Part shown: positions 51,716-59,904 of the stretch, piece after piece
How positions within the stretch are numbered: the stretch's first letter is position 1
Layout: every line of letters starts with the position of its first letter
Source: Acidobacteriota bacterium
GTDB lineage: Bacteria > Acidobacteriota > Aminicenantia > Aminicenantales > Saccharicenantaceae
DNA: 64,000 bases
Assembly: GCA_033549365.1 (NCBI GenBank)
Contig: JAWSUF010000005.1
Span: forward strand, 124,001-188,000
Reading direction: 5' to 3'
Notes under the pieces: generated by a model
What the model was told of the DNA's origin: nothing
Databases searched by the model: none
Seen by the model: only the letters and a program-made list of their open reading frames with translations
Position numbers and translations under genes: made by a program

Positions 51716-52231
51716 ATGAAGATTGCTGAATCAGGCTGGAAGAAGTATCTGGAGGACGAGATCAGGCGGGCCGAGAAAGTGTTTGTTCTGGGGATCGGAA
51801 ACGCCATGCGCGGCGACGACGGCGCGGGATCGCTGTGTTCGGAGGACCTGGCGGAAAAACTTTCTCCGGATGTCGAGTCTGTTTTCCGTTCCGTCACGGC
51901 TCATGACGTCCCGGAAAACTTCACCGGCGTCATCCGGACCTTCGGTCCCGATCTTGTGATCGTCGTCGACGCCGTTCTGGCCGGCGAAGAACCGGGGTCC
52001 ATCGTTCTTGTCGACAAGATGGATATCCAGGACGAAGGCTTATCCACGCACCGGGTTCCTCTCTCAAGGTTCGCGGATTACCTGGAAAAGACCGTGGGCT
52101 GCCGCGTGGTTTTTGTCTGCATCCAACCGGACGGCCTGGCTTTCGGCGCGCCCATGACAAATGCCGTCCGGGAAGCCGCTCTTCAAATCAGCCGTTTTCT
52201 CGCCGCCGCCTCCACCCGCTTTTCCACTTAA
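51716..52231 (+). CDS. Hydrogenase maturation protease (HycI/HyaD family)
   Basis: 171-residue endopeptidase that trims the large subunit's C-terminus after nickel insertion. It has VLGIGNAMRGDDGAG with the nickel-sensing Asp/Glu region, DLVIVVDAVLAGEEPG, and STHRVPL with the conserved His. Position directly after the hydrogenase operon, together with the extended large subunit, supports its substrate. Hyp accessory genes are not in the window. Confidence 0.93.
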   Translation: MKIAESGWKKYLEDEIRRAEKVFVLGIGNAMRGDDGAGSLCSEDLAEKLSPDVESVFRSVTAHDVPENFTGVIRTFGPDLVIVVDAVLAGEEPGSIVLVDKMDIQDEGLSTHRVPLSRFADYLEKTVGCRVVFVCIQPDGLAFGAPMTNAVREAALQISRFLAAASTRFST

Positions 52232-52314
52232 GCCCTTACATTTATTTTTCCTCTGGAAGGGCTTCCACGGGGCGCAGGGGGGATCTCTGAGAAAGCCGTC
52301 GGAGGGTGAAGCCC

Positions 52315-53412
52315 TTAAATTTTCATGGGCATGAGAACGTAGAGATTCTTGACGGCGTCCTCGGTTTCCGGTCTCAAAAGCACGGCGTTGTTTTCGTCCT
52401 TGATCTCGAAGATGATGTTTTCCGAGGTCATGGTCATTAAGAAATCCAGCATGTACAGGGAATTGAATCCGATTTCCATATCCTCACCCTTGTAGGACAC
52501 GGAAATCTTGTCTCGGGCTTCGCCGATTTCAGGATTGGACGAGAAGAGCCGGATCTTGTCATTTTCCAGATTGAATTTGACGCCCCGGGATCGCTCGGCC
52601 GAAAGAAGAGAAACGCGGCGGACGGCACCGGCCAGATCCTCGCGGGCAACAATCAGTTGGTGGGGATTTTCCCTGGGAATGACGGCCTGGTAATTGGGAA
52701 ATTTGCTTTCGATGACCCGCGATATGAGGGTCCTGTTTCCGGCTCTGAAAAACAGATTGTTGTCATCCCGGTCGAACTCCACAAAATCGTCATCCAGTTT
52801 CTTGAGCTCGGACAGGGTTTTCTTGGCCGCGATGACGCTGATCTCGGATTCCGGCTTCAGTCCTTCGACCGGACATGACGTGAAAGACAGACGATGGCCG
52901 TCCGTACTGACCAGTTCCATCTCCCTTTCCCTGAGAGTCAGGAGAGCGCCGTTCAGGTAATATCTCTGCTCCTGAGTGATGGCATAGGAGACGCGCTCGA
53001 TCATGGTTCGCAGATCCGGCAGAGGAAGTCGGATGTTTTTTTCGAAAGAGGCCTCCGGCACGGAAGGATAATCTTCGCGCGACAGACAGAGAAGCTTGAA
53101 TTCACTGGCTCCGGACCGGATCTCGATTTGACCCTCTTTTTCCTCCAGTGTGACGGGCAGGTCTTCGGGAAGCGATTTGATGATTTCATAAAGCTTTTTA
53201 CCGTTGACGGTGTTGCCTCCGGGCTCATCGACCTGAGCCTCGAAATGGCTTTTCATCCCGACTTCCAAATCCGTTCCCGTGAGTTCGATCTCGCGAACCG
53301 AGACCGTCATCAGGATATTGGCCAGAATGGGCATCGTGTTGCGTTTCTCGACGATTCCCTGAAGAAGCTGAAGTTCTTCCAGGAAAGATGTTTTGGGAAT
53401 TGAGAATTTCAT
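52315..53412 (-). CDS. dnaN: DNA polymerase III beta subunit (sliding clamp)
   Basis: 365-residue clamp made of three similar domains. It starts MKFSIPKTSFLEELQLLQGIVEKRNTMPILANI and ends YVLMPMKI, the expected hydrophobic C-terminus. It encircles DNA and tethers DnaE and Pol I. Downstream of dnaA on the same strand with a 128-base AT-rich gap (53413-53540) in which I see no DnaA boxes. Confidence 0.97.
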   Translation of the reverse strand: MKFSIPKTSFLEELQLLQGIVEKRNTMPILANILMTVSVREIELTGTDLEVGMKSHFEAQVDEPGGNTVNGKKLYEIIKSLPEDLPVTLEEKEGQIEIRSGASEFKLLCLSREDYPSVPEASFEKNIRLPLPDLRTMIERVSYAITQEQRYYLNGALLTLREREMELVSTDGHRLSFTSCPVEGLKPESEISVIAAKKTLSELKKLDDDFVEFDRDDNNLFFRAGNRTLISRVIESKFPNYQAVIPRENPHQLIVAREDLAGAVRRVSLLSAERSRGVKFNLENDKIRLFSSNPEIGEARDKISVSYKGEDMEIGFNSLYMLDFLMTMTSENIIFEIKDENNAVLLRPETEDAVKNLYVLMPMKI

Positions 53413-53540
53413 CGAACAGCCTCTCCTTGAAAGGATACTTTAATCATATTCTTATTTATTGAAGAATACAAATTGAATTGCAAGAATAATAAGAATGGAC
53501 TGTGCATATGTGAAGAACTCGGGCAAGTTGTTGATCCGCA

Positions 53541-54872
53541 TCATTGAAGGAAGCTGACAAGCGTGTTGATTTCTCTGTTGAACTGGGGATCGTCATTGCG
53601 CATCTTGTCGATTTTCCGAATGCTGTGTATGACCGTCGTATGGTGTTTTCCACCGAATTTTTTGCCGATATCGGGCAGGGAACTCCGGGTCAGTTCCTTG
53701 GCCAGATACATGGCGATCTGCCGGGGGAACGCGACCTTGGGAGAGTTGTTTTTCGCCTTGAGCTGGGAGGGCTTGATTTTGAACCGATGGCAGATCATTT
53801 TCTGGATTTTTTCCACAGTGATGATGGATGCCGAAGCGTCCAGAAGTCCCTTGAGCGCCTCCTTCGTCAGATCAAGATCCATGGGTTCGCCTTTGAGCGA
53901 GGAATAGGCGACAACGCGGCGCAGATAGCCTTCGAGTTCCCGGATATTGGACTGGACTTTATCGGCGATGTAAAGAGCGACGCTTTCCGACAGGGCGACG
54001 TTCTCCATTTCCGCCTTTTTCCTGAGGATGGCGATCCGGGTTTCGATATCCGGGGGCTTGAGATCGGCGATCAATCCCCATTCAAAACGGCTTCGGAATC
54101 GCTCCTCCAGTTGGGGAATTTCCTTGGGCGGACAATCACTGGTGATGACGATCTGTTTCTGGCTGTCATAAAGGTGATTGAAGGTGTGGAAAAATTCTTC
54201 CTTGGTTCGTTCCCGGCCGGAGAGATAGTGGATATCGTCCATCAGGAGGACGTCCACGCTTCGGTATTTTTGCCGGAAATCGAGGACTTTTCCATATTGG
54301 AGATGATTGATGAGATCGTTCATGAACTTTTCCGTGGTGATATACAGCAGCTTGAGCTTGTGATTGGCCAGGAGGGTCTGATGGCCGATCGCGTTCATCA
54401 GGTGGGTTTTTCCGAGCCCCGCCCCTCCATAAATGAACAGGGGATTGTAGGATTTGGCGGGGATTTTGGCTACGGCCAGGGAGGCGGCATGGGCGAACTG
54501 ATTGCAGGATCCGACGACGAAACTTTCGAACGTGTAATTGGGGTTGAGATTCGGGTTCAGAAGAAGACCCTGTTTGGTCTTTCGTTCTTCGGGAGAACGC
54601 CGGATGAAGGCCGAAGGATTTTCGTCAAAAATATACTTGATCTCGCAGGGTTTTCCGAAAAGTTCATGACTGGATTCGTTGATGATCTGGGAATAGTGGA
54701 AGGACAGCCAATCCCGGAAATAAGCATTGGGAACCTTGACATAGAGCGTGTCGTCTTCCCGGCCGATGAAAACCGTCGGCTCAAACCAGGTCTCGAAGCT
54801 GCTGGGATCGATTTTGCCCTTGACGGCGTTGACGATACGATGCCAAGGGTTTTCCATATCTTTGATTTGCAT
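53541..54872 (-). CDS. dnaA: Chromosomal replication initiator DnaA
   Basis: 443 residues, the usual length. Domain I at 1-80 (NPWHRIVNAVKGKIDPSSFETWFEP), short domain II, AAA+ domain III with Walker A GGAGLGKT (149-156) and Walker B VLLMDDIHYL, and C-terminal DNA-binding domain IV with FPRQIAMYLAKELT and GGKHHTTVIHSIRKID. It binds DnaA boxes and melts oriC. Start at ATG 54872 or 54857. DnaA boxes begin about a dozen bases upstream, so the gene is probably autoregulated. Confidence 0.98.
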   Translation of the reverse strand: MQIKDMENPWHRIVNAVKGKIDPSSFETWFEPTVFIGREDDTLYVKVPNAYFRDWLSFHYSQIINESSHELFGKPCEIKYIFDENPSAFIRRSPEERKTKQGLLLNPNLNPNYTFESFVVGSCNQFAHAASLAVAKIPAKSYNPLFIYGGAGLGKTHLMNAIGHQTLLANHKLKLLYITTEKFMNDLINHLQYGKVLDFRQKYRSVDVLLMDDIHYLSGRERTKEEFFHTFNHLYDSQKQIVITSDCPPKEIPQLEERFRSRFEWGLIADLKPPDIETRIAILRKKAEMENVALSESVALYIADKVQSNIRELEGYLRRVVAYSSLKGEPMDLDLTKEALKGLLDASASIITVEKIQKMICHRFKIKPSQLKAKNNSPKVAFPRQIAMYLAKELTRSSLPDIGKKFGGKHHTTVIHSIRKIDKMRNDDPQFNREINTLVSFLQ

Positions 54873-54884
54873 TACTGCTTTCTT

Positions 54885-55086
54885 TTTTCCACAGAAATAT
54901 CCACAATCGTGGAAAAACCGTCCGTCTTGTTTGGTTCCAGCGGATCAGGCTACGGAATCATAACAAACCGGAGCGGGGATTTCAAGGATTTTTTTAAATT
55001 TGTGGAAAATTATTAAATATATTGTAATGAATAACATAAAATGGTTTTAGAAAGATAACGTCAAGCTTTTTTAAAAATAATTTTTA
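54885..55086. other. Putative origin of replication (oriC)
   Basis: Directly upstream of dnaA. DnaA-box-like sites: TTTTCCACA (54885-54893), ATATCCACA (54897-54905, one mismatch from TTATCCACA), CGTGGAAAA (54908-54916, inverted, one mismatch) and TGTGGAAAA (55001-55009, inverted). A strongly AT-rich stretch from about 54988 to 55086 contains several A/T runs and could be the unwinding region. Supported by position, boxes and composition; strand skew was not computed. Confidence 0.75.
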
Positions 55087-55163
55087 TGGCCGGTTGGGCC
55101 CCCAATTTCCGTTTTCTCTATTTCCTTCAAATTCTGGCATTTGCAGAAAACCCTGGTGTTTTT

Positions 55164-55240
55164 TGGTGAGATCGGGACGCCCGAAGGGTCGTAACGCCGA
55201 ATCGGATAAAGAAACAAAACCAGGCGTTACGACGCACAGC
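55164..55240 (+). repeat. Structured intergenic element family A, half copy
   Basis: Only the 3' half: the GGTGAGATCGGGACGCCCGAAGGG block, terminal hairpin GTCGTAACGCC (55188-55198) / GGCGTTACGAC (55223-55233), perfect over 11 bp, and the CGCACAGC arm. The 5' half is missing, so this copy was truncated. It lies between oriC and the gene ending at 55250. Confidence 0.75.
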
Positions 55241-55249
55241 CTCTGCGTG

Positions 55250-58198
55250 TTAGAAGTCGAAGCCGATCCATAGGATGGACCGCATCCCCGATTCCCGGAC
55301 AAAATCCCAGGGTTTTGAGATATCCGGAAATTTCAACATCTTGACGAATTCGAAGTGGATCGGGAAACCCATGAAAAACACCTGGAATCCGTAACCCACG
55401 GAGCCCAGAGCGTCGTAAGCGTTGTATCTCAGCCCGAAGATATCCAGGTATTCGTAAAACTTGGCCTCGCGACCCGGGAGCTTGGAACGGGTGATGTCGA
55501 AAAATAAAACGCCGCGGACGGGGCCGATCGGTCCGAGAACAGTCTGAGCGACGCTGATCAGCGGGAAGCGGAACTCGGCGTTTCCGAACCAGCCCTCGGT
55601 CCCGACAATATTGTAGAAATTGACGGACCGCACCTGGTTGTTTCCGCCCCAGTAGGAAAGGAACGGATTGCGGCCTCCGCTGTAGTAACCCTGAAATCGG
55701 AATGCAAACAGAAAATCCGCCCCGATGTTCAGGTAGCGGCGGACATCCAGCTCCAGCGTCGTGTTGGAAAAGAAAGATGCGGAGACGGGAACTGACTGAG
55801 ACACAGATGCGCGGAAGGTGCTTCCCGCCGCCGGCCCGTAAGGTTTGAATCGCGTGGTTTCTCCCACGAGGGCCACGGAACCGGATAGGAGATTGCCGTT
55901 CCAGAAATAGCCGAACCGGCTGCCGCCTCCGAAACCCAGCGAATACGGGTCGGAGAAATCCTCCTCATAGCGGGACAGGCCGACGCCGGCTTCAAACCGG
56001 GTGTAGCGGCTGAAGGGATAGAGGCCCTGAGCTGAGAGCCCGATGATTTTGCGTGTGGCGATGGCGTCCTGATAGCTCATCCGGTAGTAAAGTTCGGGGT
56101 TATAGTAATAGAACGGAGGATAGTAGAACTGAGTCAGAGAAAAGGCGCTGACCATGGTATTGAAACGTCGGGTCTGGTTCAGATAAGCGCCGTAGTAAGA
56201 CCGGAATGCGTTGGCCTGATAAGCCATGAAAAACAGCGTCCGGTCTCCGAGCATGTCGGACAGCGAGATGGCCGAACCGCCGTAGATGGCCCCGCTCGTC
56301 GAAACGACGGCGTCGATGGGCGGGCGGCTGGTGACAAAAAATTTTCCGCCACCCTCCCGTGGAGTGATTCGGCTCTCGTCGATTTCGATGTCTACGGGAA
56401 GTTCGGCTTCGGCGGCCTCGGGGTCGGCCTTGAAAGGCTTGAAAACGGCCGTCGTTTCGATCACGGGGTCGAAGGCGGATTTGAAAAGTTGGAAGGAGCC
56501 TTTGTTAAATGAGGCAAAGACGACACGTTCGGGATCCTCCGCCATCGGGGCGGGGAAAAAATTCCCCGTTCGGACGTCGGTATGGCGCCGGGTCTCGCCC
56601 GTTTCGAGATCCAGGGAATAGATGTTGAAGGAATCCCGGTCGTCGCTCGAATACCACAGCGTCTTGGAGTCGGGTGAAAATTGTGGAGCGATATCGTCGG
56701 AGTCGCCGAAGGTCAGTTGGGTTTTTTGGGCCATGTCCGCGAGCGGGGAGATGAAGAGCTTGTCTTTCCCGCCGATCCGGAGAGCGTAGGCCACGGATAA
56801 TCCATCGGGGGACACGACGGGCGCTTTTTCGAAGAGCCGGTCCCGGGTGAGATTGACGAGGGCCTTGTTCTCGATGTCGATTTTGAAAATGTCGTGGATG
56901 CCCTTGTCGAATGCGGTGAAGACAAGTTCGCGGTTGGCGGGCAGAAAACTCGGAGAGTGAGGCTGATCCAGGGGGATCGGAATCTTCTGCCGGATCCGGC
57001 CGGAGATGGGATCGATGAGAACCAGGGCGTGCCGGCGGCCGTCCCGGGCGAAGAAGGCGATCGTATCGCCGTCCCGCGACCAGGCCAGGCTGCGGCCGTC
57101 GGACGGATCCACGGCATACTTGATGTATTCATACTGTCTCGAGTAGCCTTTGGTGAGATTGCGGACGACGGATCCGTCGCGCGTGGAGATGATCACGACA
57201 TCCAGGTCGAAATCGCGGACGTTGTAGGTGATGACTGCGGCCAGATCCCCCGACGGAGAGAGATCCGGGGAGAATGCGAAATAATAGGGATTGGATGGAA
57301 ATTCGGGCCCCATCGGAAAGCTGTAGTCCTCGGGGTTTTCCCGTGTCAGGTAATCCTTGAATTCCTCGCGGAGGTGCTTTTTGAAGCGAAAATGGAACTC
57401 TTTGAGATCGATTTTAAAAGTCTGCTTCAGGAGATCGCGCCGGCCGAAAAGCCCGGGGCTCTTGAGGGCTTTCCAGAAATCCGGGATGGCGTTCCGGCCG
57501 AATTCCTTTTCCATGAACTCGTAGATGGCGTGGCCGAAATCATAGGCGGGCTCGCGGGGAAGAGGGTAGCGCGAGACGAGTTCTCCGGACTCGGAAAATT
57601 CCGGGATCCGGTCATTCAGGACGGCGTCCTTGACGATGAGCCGGGACCAGGACGACCACTGGCGGGTGGCGTACTCCGAAAGGCCTTCGAACGTCCAGAG
57701 CGGCGGTTGGGTGACGGCATACAGCGAGGCGCCCTGGTGTCCCCATAGAATATCGAACTGGAAGATGTGCATGAGCTCGTGTTTGACCAGAAGCTGGAAT
57801 TCGTCATAGGACATGTCGGCGTGCAGGGCCACCCGGTGCAGGACGGGCTCGGCGACGCCCAGGACCCCCTCGGGGACCTGGAAAAGATTGGTCTGTTGGA
57901 AATCGGTGAATGTCCGGTAGTAGAGCAGGGGAACACGTTTGGACAGCGTGTGCTTCAATAAACGGGAGAGGCGCTCGTAGGCGTTTTCGGCCGCCGCCGC
58001 CACTTCTCTGAGCGTCTGCAGATCGTCGGTGTAATGATAGATCGTGAAATGATCGGTATCGTATGTCTTCCAGTCGAAACGGTCATATTGGACCCTGTTT
58101 TTTCCATAATAGGGGAAAAACTGCCATTGGGCCGCGGCGGGCGCCGCGAAGGCCCAGACGGCGAGAATAAGCGCAAAGAGGCGCAATCGGGATTTCAT
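55250..58198 (-). CDS. Exported HExxH metalloprotease-like / TolB-like propeller / outer-membrane barrel fusion
   Basis: 982 residues. A signal peptide (RLRLFALILAVWAFAAPAAA) is followed by a gluzincin-like domain with HELMH at 140-144 and a candidate third zinc ligand in FEGLSEY (Glu171 or Glu175). Residues ~290-600 are TolB-type WD40-like blades (FAFSPDLSPSGDLAAVI, DGRSLAWSRDGDTIAFFA, VVSPDGLSVAYAL, QFSPDSKTLWYSSDD). The C-terminal ~350 residues are aromatic-rich beta strands like a surface-antigen/BamA-type barrel, ending in Phe. It probably sits in the outer membrane with propeller and protease domains in the periplasm. Start ATG 58198 has AGGAG five bases upstream. Confidence 0.85.
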   Translation of the reverse strand: MKSRLRLFALILAVWAFAAPAAAQWQFFPYYGKNRVQYDRFDWKTYDTDHFTIYHYTDDLQTLREVAAAAENAYERLSRLLKHTLSKRVPLLYYRTFTDFQQTNLFQVPEGVLGVAEPVLHRVALHADMSYDEFQLLVKHELMHIFQFDILWGHQGASLYAVTQPPLWTFEGLSEYATRQWSSWSRLIVKDAVLNDRIPEFSESGELVSRYPLPREPAYDFGHAIYEFMEKEFGRNAIPDFWKALKSPGLFGRRDLLKQTFKIDLKEFHFRFKKHLREEFKDYLTRENPEDYSFPMGPEFPSNPYYFAFSPDLSPSGDLAAVITYNVRDFDLDVVIISTRDGSVVRNLTKGYSRQYEYIKYAVDPSDGRSLAWSRDGDTIAFFARDGRRHALVLIDPISGRIRQKIPIPLDQPHSPSFLPANRELVFTAFDKGIHDIFKIDIENKALVNLTRDRLFEKAPVVSPDGLSVAYALRIGGKDKLFISPLADMAQKTQLTFGDSDDIAPQFSPDSKTLWYSSDDRDSFNIYSLDLETGETRRHTDVRTGNFFPAPMAEDPERVVFASFNKGSFQLFKSAFDPVIETTAVFKPFKADPEAAEAELPVDIEIDESRITPREGGGKFFVTSRPPIDAVVSTSGAIYGGSAISLSDMLGDRTLFFMAYQANAFRSYYGAYLNQTRRFNTMVSAFSLTQFYYPPFYYYNPELYYRMSYQDAIATRKIIGLSAQGLYPFSRYTRFEAGVGLSRYEEDFSDPYSLGFGGGSRFGYFWNGNLLSGSVALVGETTRFKPYGPAAGSTFRASVSQSVPVSASFFSNTTLELDVRRYLNIGADFLFAFRFQGYYSGGRNPFLSYWGGNNQVRSVNFYNIVGTEGWFGNAEFRFPLISVAQTVLGPIGPVRGVLFFDITRSKLPGREAKFYEYLDIFGLRYNAYDALGSVGYGFQVFFMGFPIHFEFVKMLKFPDISKPWDFVRESGMRSILWIGFDF

Positions 58199-58209
58199 GG
58201 CGTCTCCTC

Positions 58210-58863
58210 TCAATCCCTCAGGAGCAGGGTTCGTTCCTGGGGACGTTCTTCGCCGAAGAGGGCGGCGAAGAGCTTGACCCGCATGCGCACGGCCAACTCG
58301 TGAAAGGCGAATTCGGCCGGCTGGCGGACATTCTCATAAGCCTTGACTTCCTTGAATTCGCGCTGGAAAACGATCTTTCCCGTGTCTGCATCGATAAACA
58401 CCAGCGTGGAAGTCAGGGTGAACAGCTTTCTTTTTCGAAAACCGGAAGCCTCGCTTTTGAAGGGGCCGTCGATCTCTCTTTCGTCGAGCGACAGGGCTTT
58501 TCGGGTTTCCTCGGTGAACCTGACGGTTCCGGTCAGGAACAGGGTGTTTCCGGCTTCGGCGTCTTTCCAAAGGTCCGGGTCATCGAACGCCGCCTCTTTG
58601 TCCGGAAGCTCGTTTTTTCGGGTGACTTTGTCCGGCAGGCGCAGCCCGAATTCGTAGGCCAAATGCTCGGATAATTCTTTCCGGGCTTCGAAGTCCTTCA
58701 GCGGCTCCGCCTCGCGGAACCCGAGAATGGCGAGATGGTCGAAGGCCTCGAGTTGAACCGGAGTCCGGACCGGCAAATCGAACCTCAGAACTCGTGTCGA
58801 TTCCAGGGCGCAGGCTCCGGAGAGTGCGATCAGAACGACCGGGAGCCATCTACTTTTTTTCAT
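58210..58863 (-). CDS. Putative lipoprotein of unknown function
   Basis: 217 residues with a lipobox (VVLIALSGAC, Cys18). The mature part is mixed alpha/beta: LEAFDHLAILGF, then LFLTGTVRF and FTLTSTLVFIDADTGKIVFQREF, a pattern seen in envelope lipoproteins that report on outer-membrane assembly, but I do not recognise the family. It is eleven bases upstream of the protease/barrel fusion gene and overlaps the TPR gene by 14 bases, so the three form an envelope operon. Confidence 0.75.
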   Translation of the reverse strand: MKKSRWLPVVLIALSGACALESTRVLRFDLPVRTPVQLEAFDHLAILGFREAEPLKDFEARKELSEHLAYEFGLRLPDKVTRKNELPDKEAAFDDPDLWKDAEAGNTLFLTGTVRFTEETRKALSLDEREIDGPFKSEASGFRKRKLFTLTSTLVFIDADTGKIVFQREFKEVKAYENVRQPAEFAFHELAVRMRVKLFAALFGEERPQERTLLLRD

Positions 58864-59215
58864 TTTTTTCCCCGGTTTTTTCCGCGGCTTCGGCCCACCC
58901 TTTTTGGAATTTTTCGTAATTGGCTTTGATGGAAGGGTTTTTAGGTGCGATTTTCAGCGCGGCCTGATAGGCTTTTTCCGCTTCCCCCCACAGCCCCTGT
59001 TTTTCGTAGGCGACGGCCAGATTGTTCAGCGCGGCGATGGACGTGGGGTTTTCTTCAAGGACCCGGGTCCACCGGAACACAGCCTCGTTCCAGAGATCCT
59101 TTTCCGCGGCCCAGACGCCGAAAGCGAGCTGGGATTGGGTCATTGAGGGGGCGCAGGAAGAGGAAAGCGCGGCTAGGAAGGTCAAAAGAATGAAACCGTT
59201 GTAAAGTTTTTTCAT
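58850..59215 (-). CDS. TPR-repeat lipoprotein
   Basis: 121 residues with a lipoprotein signal (FILLTFLAALSSSC) and about two tetratricopeptide units: AFGVWAAEKDLWNEAVFRWTRVLEENP and AALNNLAVAYEKQGLWGEAEKAYQAALKIAP. Such small proteins scaffold envelope complexes. ATG 59215 is used; GTG 59221 is only a few bases beyond the predicted transcription start. First gene of the operon running to 55250. Confidence 0.85.
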   Translation of the reverse strand: MKKLYNGFILLTFLAALSSSCAPSMTQSQLAFGVWAAEKDLWNEAVFRWTRVLEENPTSIAALNNLAVAYEKQGLWGEAEKAYQAALKIAPKNPSIKANYEKFQKGWAEAAEKTGEKNEKK

Positions 59216-59230
59216 GGACACCTGATACTC

Positions 59231-59259
59231 AAAGTAGCGGTTTATCTCCCGTCCGTCAA
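59231..59259 (-). promoter_or_regulatory. Promoter of the envelope operon (TPR lipoprotein first)
   Basis: On the minus strand -35 TTGACG (59259-59254), 17-base spacer, -10 TACTTT (59236-59231). The predicted start lies about ten bases from the ATG, so the leader is very short. Confidence 0.6.
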
Positions 59260-59395
59260 GTCGATCAGGGCCGGGAAGAATGATAATGCAAGAATCGTGC
59301 CCGGCCTTATCCCCAGAACTCGGCCGGGCCCGGCGTCATCCGCAGCGGCCGGCTGTCTCCAAAGCCGATCATCAGAAATGGATTCGCCATGATGA

Positions 59396-59424
59396 TTGCA
59401 TTCCCAGGCGCAGTATGATATAAA
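59396..59424 (+). promoter_or_regulatory. Promoter of rpmB
   Basis: -35 TTGCAT (59396-59401), 17-base spacer, -10 TATAAA (59419-59424); leader of about 27 bases before ATG 59458 with a weak GAGAG site. Confidence 0.65.
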
Positions 59425-59457
59425 ACATGTCCTTAAGTGACCTGAAGAGAGATTGTT

Positions 59458-59649
59458 ATGCCGAAAACATGTGAAATTTGCCAAAAAGGGCCGATATTCG
59501 GGAACTCCATCAGCCATTCGAACAAAGCGACATCGAAAAAGTGGAAACCCAATCTTCAGAACGTCAAGGCCGTGACTTCGACCGGCGTTCGCAAGATCTG
59601 GGTTTGTACGCGCTGTCTCCGGTCCGGGCGCGTCACCAAAACCGCTTGA
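59458..59649 (+). CDS. rpmB: 50S ribosomal protein L28
   Basis: 63 residues. MPKTCEICQKGPIFGNSISHSN followed by KKWKPNLQNV and CTRCLRSGRVTK. Two CxxC pairs make this the zinc-binding form of L28. Stands alone; the family A element starts on the base after its stop codon. Confidence 0.96.
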   Translation: MPKTCEICQKGPIFGNSISHSNKATSKKWKPNLQNVKAVTSTGVRKIWVCTRCLRSGRVTKTA

Positions 59650-59826
59650 CCGGGACTGTGCGTCATAACGTCGAGTTTATCCTCTTTTCCTATTCGACGT
59701 TATGACCCTACGGGCGAGCCGATCTCACCACACCGATTTCGTCCCGGCCTGCTCGACGTAGTTTGACTACGCCTGCGCAGTCCGGAACTCATCGCTGCGG
59801 CAATCTCGACTCGCGCACAGCCCCGG
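59650..59826 (-). repeat. Structured intergenic element family A, copy 5
   Basis: 177 bases, inverted relative to copy 1. Outer arms CCGGGACTGTGCG (59650-59662) and CGCACAGCCCCGG (59814-59826) pair with one mismatch. The terminal hairpin GTCATAACGTCGA (59662-59674) / TCGACGTTATGAC (59694-59706) is perfect over 13 bp and again different in sequence. Lies between convergent rpmB and spoT; 59827-59904 contains a further CTCTTTTAACGCAC fragment also seen at 31740. Confidence 0.85.
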
Positions 59827-59904
59827 CAATCAGATCTTGCGAGAAACCCTCAAGGGGTTTTGCGCGCTTCATTCAAGATAAGGCTCTTTTAACGCACAGT
59901 CTTG

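Noticed and set aside
59242-59517. 91-codon minus-strand frame opposite the start of rpmB
   Set aside because: It overlaps the promoters of two real genes and resembles no protein.
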